Source: Leifsonia sp. Root4
Lineage (GTDB): Bacteria > Actinomycetota > Actinomycetes > Actinomycetales > Microbacteriaceae
Direction of reading: 5' to 3'
Assembly: GCF_001425085.1 (NCBI RefSeq)
Contig: NZ_LMDN01000001.1
Span: 590,206-654,205 of the forward strand
DNA: 64,000 bases
In this document: positions 33,645 through 42,605 of the stretch, piece after piece
Position numbering within the stretch: position 1 is the stretch's first letter
Layout of the letters: every line of letters begins with the position of its first letter
Notes under the pieces: generated by a model
Told to the model about the DNA's origin: nothing
The model's database searches: none
Seen by the model: only the letters and a program-made list of their open reading frames with translations
Position numbers and translations under genes: made by a program

Positions 33645-34645
33645 TCCTGACCGTCACCCCGAACGCGGCACTCGACCTCACCTGGTGGGTCGACCGCATC
33701 GAGCCCGGCGCAACGCACCGCGTGCCGAGCGGCATGGCACGGGCGGGGGGCAAAAGCCTGAACGTGGCCCGCGTCGCGCACCAACAGGGTGCCGCGGTGC
33801 TCGCGATCGCCACGGCGGGCGGAACGACGGGGGCAGAGCTCGACCTCGAGCTGCGCGCGAGCGGCCTGCCGCACGAACTCGTTCCCGTCGCGGCGAGCAC
33901 CAGGCGCTCCCTGGCCCTCTACGACGCCGGCAACGACGAGACCAGCATCTTCAACGAGTTCGGCGAGAACCACAGCGACGCCGAGTGGCTGCTCCTGCTC
34001 GACGCCGTCGACGCTGCGCTCCCCGCCGCCCACTGCCTGGTCGGCTCCGGCAGCCTGCCGCCGGCTTCGCCCGTCCCCGGCGGCGGCTACGACAGCGCCG
34101 ACTTCTACCCCGAGCTGGTCCGCAGGGCCGCGGCCCGCGGCATCCCGAGCATCATCGACACCTCTGGCACGGCTCTGCTCGCGGCTGCTGACGCCGGTGC
34201 GACCGTCCTGAAGCCCAACCGCGACGAACTCATCGCCGCGACGGGCATCGGCGACCCGATCCTGGCGGCACGCTCCCTGATCGCTCGCGGGGCCGGCCTC
34301 GTGCTGCTCTCGCTCGGCAGCGCGGGCATGATCGCGGTCGGCGCCGGCGACGAGTACCTCAGCGCCCGCCTGCCCGCACCGCTCGTCGGCAACCCGACGG
34401 GCGCCGGTGACGCCGCCGTCGCGGCCGTCGCGAGCTGCTTCGCCGAGGCCGGCAACGGCGGCACCGATCTCAGCAGCACAGATCTCACGAGCACCGAGGC
34501 GATTGTGCGCCGTGCGACCGCCTGGTCTGCCGCCGCTGTGCTGATGCCGCTGGCCGGGGAGATCTCTCCGCTGCACGCCGAGCTCGCCGAGCGCCTCATC
34601 ATCGAGCGCCACACCATCCCGCACGCAACAGAGAGCCGATCATGA
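33641..34645 (+). CDS. PfkB-type kinase (tagatose-6-phosphate / 1-phosphofructokinase)
   Basis: A 334-residue ribokinase-fold enzyme of the FruK/LacC group. It begins MILTVTPNAALDLTWWVD, has the substrate loop ARAGGKSLNVAR and the ATP-site/catalytic motif GNPTGAGDAAVAAV with the general-base Asp. Between a deaminase/isomerase and a class II aldolase, phosphorylation of tagatose 6-phosphate to the 1,6-bisphosphate is the natural role. ATG overlaps the ROK stop by 4 bp. Confidence 0.83.
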   Translation: MILTVTPNAALDLTWWVDRIEPGATHRVPSGMARAGGKSLNVARVAHQQGAAVLAIATAGGTTGAELDLELRASGLPHELVPVAASTRRSLALYDAGNDETSIFNEFGENHSDAEWLLLLDAVDAALPAAHCLVGSGSLPPASPVPGGGYDSADFYPELVRRAAARGIPSIIDTSGTALLAAADAGATVLKPNRDELIAATGIGDPILAARSLIARGAGLVLLSLGSAGMIAVGAGDEYLSARLPAPLVGNPTGAGDAAVAAVASCFAEAGNGGTDLSSTDLTSTEAIVRRATAWSAAAVLMPLAGEISPLHAELAERLIIERHTIPHATESRS

Positions 34646-35511
34646 CACTGACCCCCACTCGCACCCTGATGACGGATGCCGCGGCAGGCGGCACAGGGAT
34701 CGGCGCGTTCAACGTGATCCACCTCGAAACCGCCGAAGCGCTGGTCGCCGCCGCCGAGCGGGCCGGCCTGCCCGTCATCCTGCAGATCTCGGAGAACTGC
34801 GCCCGCTACCACGGTGCGCTCGAACCGATCGCGCTGGCGACGATCGCCATCGCGCGGGCCTCCAGCGCGCCCGTCGCCGTGCACCTGGACCACGCAGAGG
34901 ACGAGTCGCTCGCCTACGCGGCGATCGAACTCGGCTTCGGCTCGGTGATGTACGACGGCGCGCACCTGCCGTACGCGCAGAACGTCGAGATCACGGCCAA
35001 GGTCACCGAGCGCGCCCACGCGGCCGGCGTCTTCGTCGAGGCGGAGCTCGGCAAGGTCGGCGGCAAGGACGGCGCCCACGCGCCCGGCGTGCGCACCGAC
35101 CCGGCCGAGGCCGTGAGCTTCGTCGCCGCGACGGGCGTTGACGCACTCGCCGTCGCCGTCGGCTCATCGCACGCCATGACGGAACGCTCCGCCAGCCTCG
35201 ACACCGAACTCATCGCCCAGCTGCACGCCGCGCTCGCCGTCCCGCTCGTGCTGCACGGTTCCTCCGGCGCCTCCGACGCACAGATCCAGTCCGCGATCCG
35301 GGCCGGCATGACGAAGATCAACGTGTCCACGCACCTCAACGGCCACTTCACCTCCGCCGTGCGCGAGGCGCTGAGCGCGAACCCCACCCTCGTCGACTCG
35401 CGCAAGTACCTTGCGCCCGGGCGCGCCGCGGTCACCGTCGAGGCCGCCAGACTGCTTGAATTGTTCGCGTTGCGCCCGTCGGGCCCAGCAATCGAGGGGG
35501 GAACACCGTGA
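34642..35511 (+). CDS. Class II aldolase, tagatose/fructose-bisphosphate type
   Basis: A 289-residue zinc-dependent aldolase of the GatY/KbaY group, splitting tagatose 1,6-bisphosphate into glyceraldehyde 3-phosphate and dihydroxyacetone phosphate. Zinc and catalytic residues: HLDHAEDES, VEAELGKVGGKD, and LHGSSGASDAQIQSAI; KINVSTHLN forms the phosphate loop. The short length favours GatY/KbaY over the main glycolytic Fba. It overlaps the genes on both sides by 4 bp. Confidence 0.86.
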   Translation: MTLTPTRTLMTDAAAGGTGIGAFNVIHLETAEALVAAAERAGLPVILQISENCARYHGALEPIALATIAIARASSAPVAVHLDHAEDESLAYAAIELGFGSVMYDGAHLPYAQNVEITAKVTERAHAAGVFVEAELGKVGGKDGAHAPGVRTDPAEAVSFVAATGVDALAVAVGSSHAMTERSASLDTELIAQLHAALAVPLVLHGSSGASDAQIQSAIRAGMTKINVSTHLNGHFTSAVREALSANPTLVDSRKYLAPGRAAVTVEAARLLELFALRPSGPAIEGGTP

Positions 35512-36296
35512 ACCGAGCCGAGCGGCTCAATGCCGTGCTCGACCTGCTCGCCGACACCGGCCAGGTCGAGGTCGATGAGATCGTCAGCAAGCTCGCCGTC
35601 TCGCCCGCAACGGCCAGGCGCGACCTTGACACCCTCGCGGAGCAACAGCTCCTCACCCGCACCCGTGGCGGCGCGGTCGGCCAGACCGTCGCCTATGACC
35701 TCCCGCTGCGCTACAAGCATCAACAAAACGCCGACAGCAAGGTGATGATCGCCCAGTACGCCAGTGCGATGACGCCGCGCGGTGCCGTCGTCGGCCTCTG
35801 CGGAGGCACCACGTCGACGGCCATCGCCTCGGCCCTCGGCGCTCGCGCCGATCTGATGGAGGCCGGCCCGCACGCCAACCTCACCGTCGTCACCAACGCG
35901 ATCAACATCGCCGCCCAGTTGGCGATGCGCCCCCAGATCAAGACCGTCGTCACCGGCGGTGTCGTTCACTCCCGCTCCTATGAACTCGTCGGCGGCTACG
36001 CCGACGTCGTGCTGAACAGCATCGCGCTCGACATCGCCTTCATCGGTGTGAACGGGATCGACCCCGTGCTCGGTCCGACAGCGCACGACGAGCGCGAGGC
36101 GAACGTCAACCGCCTGATGGCCACGAGGGCGGCCCGCGCGGTCCTCGTCGCCGATTCCAGCAAGATCGGCAAGAAGGCCTTCGCCACGATGGGCGATGCC
36201 CGCCTGTTCGGAACACTCATCACCGACACCGGGATCACGGCGGAGCAGCGCGCCGCCTTGACCGAGCACGGATATGACGTGATCATCGCCGAGTGA
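35508..36296 (+). CDS. DeoR/GlpR-family regulator of the amino-sugar operon
   Basis: A 262-residue regulator with an N-terminal DeoR HTH (about residues 1-57, NRAERLNAVLDLLADTGQ then SPATARRDLDTLAEQQLL) and a phosphosugar-sensing DeoRC domain with VVGLCGGTTSTAIA and TNAINIAAQL. AgaR/LacR-type members respond to tagatose 6-phosphate or GalN-6-P. GTG start overlaps the aldolase stop. It is embedded in the operon it most likely controls. Confidence 0.87.
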   Translation: MNRAERLNAVLDLLADTGQVEVDEIVSKLAVSPATARRDLDTLAEQQLLTRTRGGAVGQTVAYDLPLRYKHQQNADSKVMIAQYASAMTPRGAVVGLCGGTTSTAIASALGARADLMEAGPHANLTVVTNAINIAAQLAMRPQIKTVVTGGVVHSRSYELVGGYADVVLNSIALDIAFIGVNGIDPVLGPTAHDEREANVNRLMATRAARAVLVADSSKIGKKAFATMGDARLFGTLITDTGITAEQRAALTEHGYDVIIAE

Positions 36297-37453
36297 GTAC
36301 TGCAACCGTTGTCATCCATTCCGCCCGCCTCGTCTCAGGAGGCAGCGTCACGAACGACGCCTGGGTGGCCTTCTCCGGCCCTCGGATCCTCGCCGTCGGA
36401 GGCGCAGACGGCTGGCGCGAGCTGGCGGGAGCCCAGACCGTGCTCACCGACGCCGGCGGCCTCTGGCTGACGCCGGGATTCGTCGACGTCCACTGTCACG
36501 GCGCGGGCGGCGCCGCCTTCGATGACGGCGCAGAGGGCATCCGCACCGGCCTCGCCGTGCACCGGGCGCACGGCACCACCCGCTCCGTCATCTCGCTGGT
36601 CACGAACACCCGCGACAACCTTCTCGCGAGCCTCACCGGAATCGCCGAGCTGGCCGCGATCGACCCTCTCGTGCTGGGCTCCCACCTCGAGGGCCCATTC
36701 CTCGACAGCGAGTTCAAGGGCGCGCACAACGAGCGTCTGCTGCGCCGAGCGGATGCCGACGAGCTCGACGCCATGCTCGATGCCGCAGACGGCACACTCC
36801 GTCAGATCACGCTGGCACCGGAGCTGCCGGGGGCGACCGCCGCGATCGGGCGTTTCGTCGACGCCGGCGTGGCCGTTGCCGTCGGGCACACCGCGGCCGA
36901 CTACGAACAGAGCCGTGCCGCCTTCGATGCCGGCGCCAGCATCCTCACGCATGCCTTCAACGGCATGCGCGGCATCCACCACCGCGCACCCGGCCCGGTT
37001 GCGGCCGCCACGCACACGCCAGGGGTGACACTCGAGGTGATCAACGACGGCACCCACGTGCACCCAGAGGTCGTGCGCATGGCCTTCGCATCGGCCCCCG
37101 GCCGCATCGCCCTCATCACCGACGCGATGGCCGCGACCGGTTCGGCCGACGGCGAATACCTGCTCGGGGCGCTCGCCGTCGACGTGCAGGGCGGCGTCGC
37201 CCGCCTGGTCGACGGCGGCTCGATCGCCGGCTCAACGCTCACGCTCGACGACGCCGTCCGCCGCGCGGTCACCGAGGTCGGGATCGACATGGCGACGGCA
37301 ATCGAGGCCGTCACCGCGGTGCCGGCCCGTGCGATCGGGCGCGGTGCCGACCTCGGCGGCCTCGCCGTCGGCTTCGCGGCCGACGCGGTCATCATGCGCG
37401 ACGATTTCACCGTTGCCGCGGTCTGGGCGAACGGCGCTCCCGTCACCGTCTGA
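36293..37453 (+). CDS. nagA: N-acetylglucosamine/galactosamine-6-phosphate deacetylase
   Basis: Amidohydrolase of 386 residues that removes the acetyl group from GlcNAc-6-P or GalNAc-6-P. Metal and substrate residues: VDVHCHGAGG, GSHLEGPFLDSEFKGAHN, VAVGHTAADY, THAFNGMRGIHHR and ALITDAMAATG. In this operon it would act as AgaA. It is the only deacetylase visible, so it probably also serves the nagB-containing operon at 43067-50812. GTG start overlaps the DeoR stop. Last gene; terminator hairpins follow. Confidence 0.9.
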   Translation: MSTATVVIHSARLVSGGSVTNDAWVAFSGPRILAVGGADGWRELAGAQTVLTDAGGLWLTPGFVDVHCHGAGGAAFDDGAEGIRTGLAVHRAHGTTRSVISLVTNTRDNLLASLTGIAELAAIDPLVLGSHLEGPFLDSEFKGAHNERLLRRADADELDAMLDAADGTLRQITLAPELPGATAAIGRFVDAGVAVAVGHTAADYEQSRAAFDAGASILTHAFNGMRGIHHRAPGPVAAATHTPGVTLEVINDGTHVHPEVVRMAFASAPGRIALITDAMAATGSADGEYLLGALAVDVQGGVARLVDGGSIAGSTLTLDDAVRRAVTEVGIDMATAIEAVTAVPARAIGRGADLGGLAVGFAADAVIMRDDFTVAAVWANGAPVTV

Positions 37454-37467
37454 TCGCGGCGGAGGGA

Positions 37468-37489
37468 CGCCGGGCTCACTGTCCCGGCG
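37468..37489 (+). terminator. Hairpin CGCCGGG-N8-CCCGGCG after nagA
   Basis: Perfect 7-bp GC stem 15 bp after the nagA stop, without a T-tract. Confidence 0.45.
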
Positions 37490-37529
37490 CCCCGACCCCC
37501 GCGGCCACGCCGAAGCGTCGCCGTCCCCC

Positions 37530-37559
37530 GTGCGCGAGCACTGCTCGAGCACGCTTTTT
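37530..37559 (+). terminator. Rho-independent terminator of the amino-sugar operon
   Basis: GTGC-GC-GAGC / GCTC-GA-GCAC hairpin followed by GCTTTTT. The remaining gap to the sigma-factor gene (about 37560-37781) shows no gene or clear promoter that I can support. Confidence 0.65.
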
Positions 37560-37781
37560 CCCTTGAGTCGAGGGGGATTCGCTTCGGGTGCGCATCCCTC
37601 TCACCGGGAGAGAGCGCAGATCACCGAGATCATGACGCCGATTCACAGGAGTTTCTGACAAGCAACACCCGAACGGCGCGTTAGCGTGGAGATTCTGAGA
37701 ATTGTCGTGTTTCTCGCGTCATAGATGGCACCGCGTTGCGTCTCTCAACGTAAGCATGTTTCCGGACTTACCCCCTGCTGC

Positions 37782-40250
37782 ATGCCGACACCCCTCGACC
37801 CGACGACGAAGGCCAAGAGACAGCCCGTGACAGACCTCAGCTCCACAGAAGGCGGTGGCGCGACGCCACCCGTTGCGACGAGCTCGGACTCGCAACTCGT
37901 CGAGCGCTGTAAGCACGGGGACTCCCCCGCATTCGCCGAGCTGTGGAAAAGACACGCGGCAGCAGGGCGAACGGTCGCGCGGTCGTTCACCTCCAGCCTC
38001 GATCCCGACGATCTCGTCGCCGAGTCGTTCACGCGCATCTATCAGCTGCTGCAGAAGGGCCGCGGCCCGACCGCGGCGTTCCGGCCGTATCTGTTCACGA
38101 CGATCCGCAACACCGCTGCGAGCTGGGGCCGGGCCAGGCGCGAGACGTCCATCGACACCCTGGAGAGCTTCGAGGATCCGAACAGCGGTGAGGCGGCCGG
38201 GCTGCTCGCCCTCGACCGCAGCCTCACCGCGACGGCGTTCCGCACCCTTCCGACGCGCTGGCAGGAGGTGCTCTGGTACAGCGAGGTCGAGTCGATGACG
38301 CCCGCCCAGATCGCGCCGCTGCTCGGGATGACGCCCAACGGCGTCTCCGCGCTCAGCTATCGGGCCAGGGAGGGGTTGCGGCAGGCGTGGATCGGCGCGC
38401 ACCTCAACGCCGTCTCTGCCGACGAGGACTGCCGGTGGAGTATCGAACGCCTCGGCGGTTACACGCGCGGCAACCTCTCACAGCGCGAGACGACACGGCT
38501 CGAGAAGCACCTGGACGACTGCGCCAGGTGCACCATCGCGGCGTCGGAGGCCAGGGACGTCGGTTCCAGACTTGCACTCGTGCTGTTGCCCCTCACGGCC
38601 GGCATCGGCGGGGCCGCCGCGTACACGTACTGGTTGCAGACCGGCGGACCGACAAGCCAGCTCGCCGGCGCGGTCGTTGCGATGCCGGCAAGCATCACGA
38701 GCGGTTTCGGTGGCGGCACCGCGACGGGCAGCGGAGCGGGCACGAGCGGCGGAGGATCAGCGGTTGCGGGCGGAACGGTCGCCGGCATCCTGGGCGCCCT
38801 CGCCGTCGCGGCGGGGGTGATCGCCGCCGTGACCGTCGGACCCGGTCTGTTCGGCTCGCTGGACGCAGCGCCTCCGGTCGCCGTAGCGGAAGCCGAGGCG
38901 GCGGCCCCCGGCGACGTGGCCACGCCACCGTCGCCGCCGCCGACACCGGTGGCGAGCGCTCTCCCCGCTCCGCTCCCCCTGGTTCCCGAGCGCATCGAGG
39001 CGGACACCGCGCTGCCCTCCCCCGTCGCATCGGCGACTCCAACGGCAACGCCGGCTCCACGTCCGACGCCGACTCCAACGCCGGGCCCGAGCGCTCCACC
39101 GGTGATCCCCGCGGTCCCGGCAGCACCGCGGCTTGACCCCGTCGACACCGGGAGTTCGACCTTGTTCCCGCTGCTCTCCGGCGCAGCGGAGCCGGGCGCG
39201 ACCGTTGAGCTGACGATCAGCCGCGATGGACAGGGCCCAGCCGGCCCTGTGGCAGCGGTGACCGCGGACGCGGCAACGGGTGCGTGGTCTGTTGCGGTCA
39301 GCCGCCTGGGCGACGGTGCAGAGCTCGTGCCGGGCGCGCACACGGTGACGGCACGCCAGATTGCCGGAGGCGCGACGTCCGACGCGAGCACGGCGCGCAG
39401 CTTCACTCTCTCGGCGCCGACGCTGACGGCCCCGCTCGCCGGTTCAGAACACCGCGAAGACCAGCTCCCGACACTGGAATTCGCGGGGGCCCCCGGCACC
39501 GCGCTCGAGTTCAGTCTCGATGGCGGCTCCGGCTGGGTTGGCGAGACACTCGACGCCGACGGCCGCGCGGCCTCCGCTCTCTCCGATCTCCCGACCGGTG
39601 TGGCCACCGTGGCTGCGCGTTACACCGGCAGCGACGGCCGTCACGGACCGGCGTCCGCCAGCTCGTTCAGCGTGAGCGCCGCGCCCACGGCCCCGAGCGC
39701 TCCCGGCTTCACCGTCGACACCGCAGACGGCCGGTACTTCCCGGTCATCGCGGGAACAGATGCGGTCCCGGGGGCGGACATCGACGTGCTCGTCGACGGC
39801 GTCTCCCGCGCCGCCGCGACCGCGGATTCCGACGGGCACTGGTCGCTGACCGTCACCGAACTCGTGGCCGACACACCCTATGGCGTCGCCGTCACCCAGA
39901 GCGTCGGCGGGCTCAGCTCCGAGACGAGTGCCGTCACCGAGTTCGCGCTGCGCTCCCCCGAGATCGCCTCACCATCGGATGGCGCCGGAATCCCATTGTC
40001 GACCGATGTCGTGCTCCTGGCCAGAGGTGTACCCGGCGCCGTCATCACCGTCGCGCTCGCCACCTCCAGGGACGGCGTCCCGTTCGCCACCGACACACGG
40101 GCCATTGCCGTCGACGCCGCGGGAGAGGCGACGACGAGCTTTGACTACCGGGATCGCAATTATTGGGATACCGGTACCCTCAGCGTCCACTACAGCGATG
40201 GGACGAGGGTGGGACCCGTGGCGAGCGTCTCGCTGGTGCGCGCTTTCTGA
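37782..40250 (+). CDS. ECF sigma factor fused to zinc finger, membrane segment(s) and Ig-like repeats
   Basis: A ~822-residue fusion. Residues ~38-110 are sigma-70 region 2 (DDLVAESFTRIYQLLQ, FRPYLFTTIRNTAASWGR) and ~148-205 region 4 (LPTRWQEVLWYSEVESMTPA, LSYRAREGLRQAW). An anti-sigma-type zinc finger follows (H243-x3-C247-x2-C250, KHLDDCARC). Hydrophobic stretches at ~264-285 and ~330-356 flank a Gly/Ser-rich stretch; after a Pro/Thr-rich linker (~361-455) come about four Ig-like repeats of ~85 residues, as in cell-surface proteins. A sigma factor tethered to an extracellular domain by its own anti-sigma module is suggested; topology with two hydrophobic segments is unclear. Start uncertain: ATG 37725, ATG 37782 or GTG 37827. 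Confidence 0.8.
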   Translation: MPTPLDPTTKAKRQPVTDLSSTEGGGATPPVATSSDSQLVERCKHGDSPAFAELWKRHAAAGRTVARSFTSSLDPDDLVAESFTRIYQLLQKGRGPTAAFRPYLFTTIRNTAASWGRARRETSIDTLESFEDPNSGEAAGLLALDRSLTATAFRTLPTRWQEVLWYSEVESMTPAQIAPLLGMTPNGVSALSYRAREGLRQAWIGAHLNAVSADEDCRWSIERLGGYTRGNLSQRETTRLEKHLDDCARCTIAASEARDVGSRLALVLLPLTAGIGGAAAYTYWLQTGGPTSQLAGAVVAMPASITSGFGGGTATGSGAGTSGGGSAVAGGTVAGILGALAVAAGVIAAVTVGPGLFGSLDAAPPVAVAEAEAAAPGDVATPPSPPPTPVASALPAPLPLVPERIEADTALPSPVASATPTATPAPRPTPTPTPGPSAPPVIPAVPAAPRLDPVDTGSSTLFPLLSGAAEPGATVELTISRDGQGPAGPVAAVTADAATGAWSVAVSRLGDGAELVPGAHTVTARQIAGGATSDASTARSFTLSAPTLTAPLAGSEHREDQLPTLEFAGAPGTALEFSLDGGSGWVGETLDADGRAASALSDLPTGVATVAARYTGSDGRHGPASASSFSVSAAPTAPSAPGFTVDTADGRYFPVIAGTDAVPGADIDVLVDGVSRAAATADSDGHWSLTVTELVADTPYGVAVTQSVGGLSSETSAVTEFALRSPEIASPSDGAGIPLSTDVVLLARGVPGAVITVALATSRDGVPFATDTRAIAVDAAGEATTSFDYRDRNYWDTGTLSVHYSDGTRVGPVASVSLVRAF

Positions 40251-40257
40251 CCCTCTG

Positions 40258-41469
40258 TCAGTCGGTGTGCGGGTGCACGTGGGGGCGCCGTGCCGTGATG
40301 ACGACGATCAGGAATGACAGCGCGAGGATGCCGACGAACACCCACGGCAGTGCCTGCAGTCCGAGGGTGTTGTACAGCGCGGCACCGAGCAGCGCACCGC
40401 CGCCGATGCCGAGGTTGAATGCCGTCGTGTAGAACGCCGCGGCGGCATCGCGGATGCGGGCGGAAGCGCTGTGCAACAGGCGCGTGTTCAGCAGCGGCGG
40501 CAGCGCACCGAACGCAATACCCCAGAAGAAGAAGGCGCCGATCGCGAGCACGGGGACCGCGCTGAACGCGGCGAGCGCTGCGACACCGATCCCGACGCCG
40601 GCGAAGGCGATCAACAGGCCGAGCGTCGGCCGCCGGCCGAGAACCGTGCCGGCCAGAACCAGGCCGACGGCGCCGGCGATTCCGTAGCCGAAGAGCAGCG
40701 GGCCGAGCTGTGCCGCATCCGCACCGACGACATCGGTCAGGTATGGCGCGATGTACGTGTACACGGCGTATTGGCCGATCATCACGACGCCGGTGATCAC
40801 ACAGACCACGATCACCGCGATCATGGTCGGGTCGCGGCGCACGGAGACGTGCTCCGTTCCCTCTGCCGGCGCGTGCCGGTGCTGCACCCCCGGCAGCAAC
40901 CGCCAGACGAGCAGCGCACCGATGAGCGTGAGCGCTGCGATGCCGGCGAAGGCGATCCGCCAGCCGAAGGCGTGGCCGAGGGCCGTGCCGAGCGGCACTC
41001 CGAGCACGAAGGCGAGCGACCCTCCGGCCGTGGTGATGGCCACGGCGCGGGCGAGCTGCTCCTTCGGAACCAGATGGCCGGCGTAGGCCCCGACGATCGA
41101 CCAGAACAGTCCGTGCGCCGCGCCGCCGAGCACACGGGTTGCCACCATGAATTCGTAGCTCGGTGCGATCGCGGTGAGCACGCTGGAGAACGCCAGGATG
41201 ACGAGCACGCCCACGAGCAGCGGCTGCCTCGGCAGGCGACGGGTCAGGGCCATGAGTGGGGCGCTGGAGAGGACGACGGTGAACGCGAAGACGCTCACGA
41301 GCAATCCGACCTGGGGTTCGCTGACCCCCAGTTCCTCGCTGATATCGGGCAGCAGGCCCATCGGCAGCATCTCGATCGTGATCGAGAGGAACACCGCGAC
41401 GGCGAGTGTGAGGAGTCCGACCCACGGGAATACCGGGGCGGTGGGACGAGAGGTGGTGTGTGCAGTCAT
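40258..41469 (-). CDS. MFS transporter, DHA1 (AraJ/Bcr-like)
   Basis: Twelve-span transporter of 403 residues. The N-terminal PWVGLLTLAVAVFLSITIEM, LMALTRRLPRQPLLVG loop and GGAAHGLFWSIVGAYAGHLV in TM4 match the drug/sugar efflux DHA1 group (AraJ, SetA, YdhP relatives). Substrate unknown. ATG 41469 lies 41 bp from an array of 16-bp repeats that may bind a regulator. Its stop is 7 bp from the convergent sigma-fusion gene. Confidence 0.87.
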   Translation of the reverse strand: MTAHTTSRPTAPVFPWVGLLTLAVAVFLSITIEMLPMGLLPDISEELGVSEPQVGLLVSVFAFTVVLSSAPLMALTRRLPRQPLLVGVLVILAFSSVLTAIAPSYEFMVATRVLGGAAHGLFWSIVGAYAGHLVPKEQLARAVAITTAGGSLAFVLGVPLGTALGHAFGWRIAFAGIAALTLIGALLVWRLLPGVQHRHAPAEGTEHVSVRRDPTMIAVIVVCVITGVVMIGQYAVYTYIAPYLTDVVGADAAQLGPLLFGYGIAGAVGLVLAGTVLGRRPTLGLLIAFAGVGIGVAALAAFSAVPVLAIGAFFFWGIAFGALPPLLNTRLLHSASARIRDAAAAFYTTAFNLGIGGGALLGAALYNTLGLQALPWVFVGILALSFLIVVITARRPHVHPHTD

Positions 41470-41509
41470 TCGTGAGTACCCATGAATGGCGTTCCCCGCC
41501 CGTCTTCGG

Positions 41510-41573
41510 CTGTTGAGAATCTCGACTGTTGAGAATCTCGGCTGTCGAGAATCTCAGCTGTCCAGGATCGCAG
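41510..41573. repeat. 16-bp tandem repeats before the MFS gene
   Basis: Units CTGTTGAGAATCTCGA, CTGTTGAGAATCTCGG, CTGTCGAGAATCTCAG and a diverged fourth CTGTCCAGGATCGCAG follow head to tail. Each carries the near-palindrome GAGAATCTC. At 41-104 bp before the MFS start they could be iterated operator sites. Confidence 0.75.
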
Positions 41574-41695
41574 CGCCCGCAGAGGCAGACACGAGGGGCG
41601 GGTCGACTACGCGCTGTTGTGCGCGCCCAGGGCCGTGCGCGCTCGCACGACCGGGTTCAGCCTAGCAGCGGCATCCGCGCCCGCACCTTTCCAAC

Positions 41696-41701
41696 TAATC
41701 T
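41696..41701 (+). promoter_or_regulatory. -10 box TAATCT of purU
   Basis: Ends exactly 6 nt before ATG 41708; no Shine-Dalgarno is present. Confidence 0.5.
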
Positions 41702-41707
41702 GGGCAG

Positions 41708-42589
41708 ATGGAGTTTGACGCCGCACTCACACCCCCGGCCACGCAGCACCACTGGGTGCTCACGCTGATCTGTGTCGACGGACCGGGAATCGTGCACGCC
41801 ATCAGCGGCGCCGTCGTCGCGGCCGGCGGCAACATCACCGAGAGCCAGCAGTTCACGAGCCACGACACCGGGCGCTTCTTCATGCGGCTGCAGATCGAGA
41901 CGCACGCGGCCCGTGATGAGCTCGAGGCGGCCCTCGCGCCCGTCGTGCAGACGTACTCCATGGAGTGGCGCCTCGACGTCGTCGGGCGCCCGCTCCGCAC
42001 GCTCGTTCTCGCATCGACCGCCGCGCACTGCGTCAACGATCTGCTGTTCCGCCAGCGTGCCGGCCAGTTGCCCGTGCACATCCCCCTCGTGCTCTCCAAC
42101 CACGGGAGCCTCCGCGATCTGGCCGGCTTCTACGGCGTGCCGTTCGAGTCCCTCCCCGTCGTGGATGCCGCAAGCAAGGCGGCTTTCGAGGCGCGCATCC
42201 TGCGCGCGGTCGAGGAACACGACATCGAGCTCGTGGTGCTGGCCCGCTACATGCAGATCCTCTCCCCTGAGCTCTGCGCGGCACTCGCCGGCCGCGCGAT
42301 CAACATCCACCACAGCTTCCTGCCCGGCTTCAAGGGCGCGAACCCCTACAAGCAGGCGCACGCCCGCGGCGTCAAGCTCATCGGAGCGACCGCCCACTTC
42401 GTCACGAGCGATCTCGACGAGGGGCCGATCATCGAGCAGAACGTCGTGCGCGTCGACCACTCGCGCAGTGCCTCGGAGCTCGTCGCGATCGGGCAGGACG
42501 AGGAGAGCCGCACGCTCACGCAGGCCGTCAAGTGGTTCGCGGAGGACCGGGTGCTGCTGGACGGCGCCCGCACGATCATCTTCCGCTAG
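41708..42589 (+). CDS. purU: Formyltetrahydrofolate deformylase
   Basis: Hydrolyses 10-formyl-THF to THF and formate, balancing one-carbon units. Residues ~1-90 form an ACT domain (WVLTLICVDGPGIVHAISGAV); the rest is the formyltransferase-fold hydrolase with LARYMQILS, NIHHSFLPGFKGANPY and HFVTSDLDEGPIIEQ. At 293 residues it has the usual PurU length. Its leaderless-type start is clear. It ends 16 bp before the next gene, whose own -10 box lies in the gap. Confidence 0.94.
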   Translation: MEFDAALTPPATQHHWVLTLICVDGPGIVHAISGAVVAAGGNITESQQFTSHDTGRFFMRLQIETHAARDELEAALAPVVQTYSMEWRLDVVGRPLRTLVLASTAAHCVNDLLFRQRAGQLPVHIPLVLSNHGSLRDLAGFYGVPFESLPVVDAASKAAFEARILRAVEEHDIELVVLARYMQILSPELCAALAGRAINIHHSFLPGFKGANPYKQAHARGVKLIGATAHFVTSDLDEGPIIEQNVVRVDHSRSASELVAIGQDEESRTLTQAVKWFAEDRVLLDGARTIIFR

Positions 42590-42593
42590 CACG

Positions 42594-42599
42594 TAGGCT
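42594..42599 (+). promoter_or_regulatory. -10 box TAGGCT of the YrdB-family gene
   Basis: Ends exactly 6 nt before GTG 42606. Confidence 0.5.
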
Positions 42600-42605
42600 T
42601 GAGAC

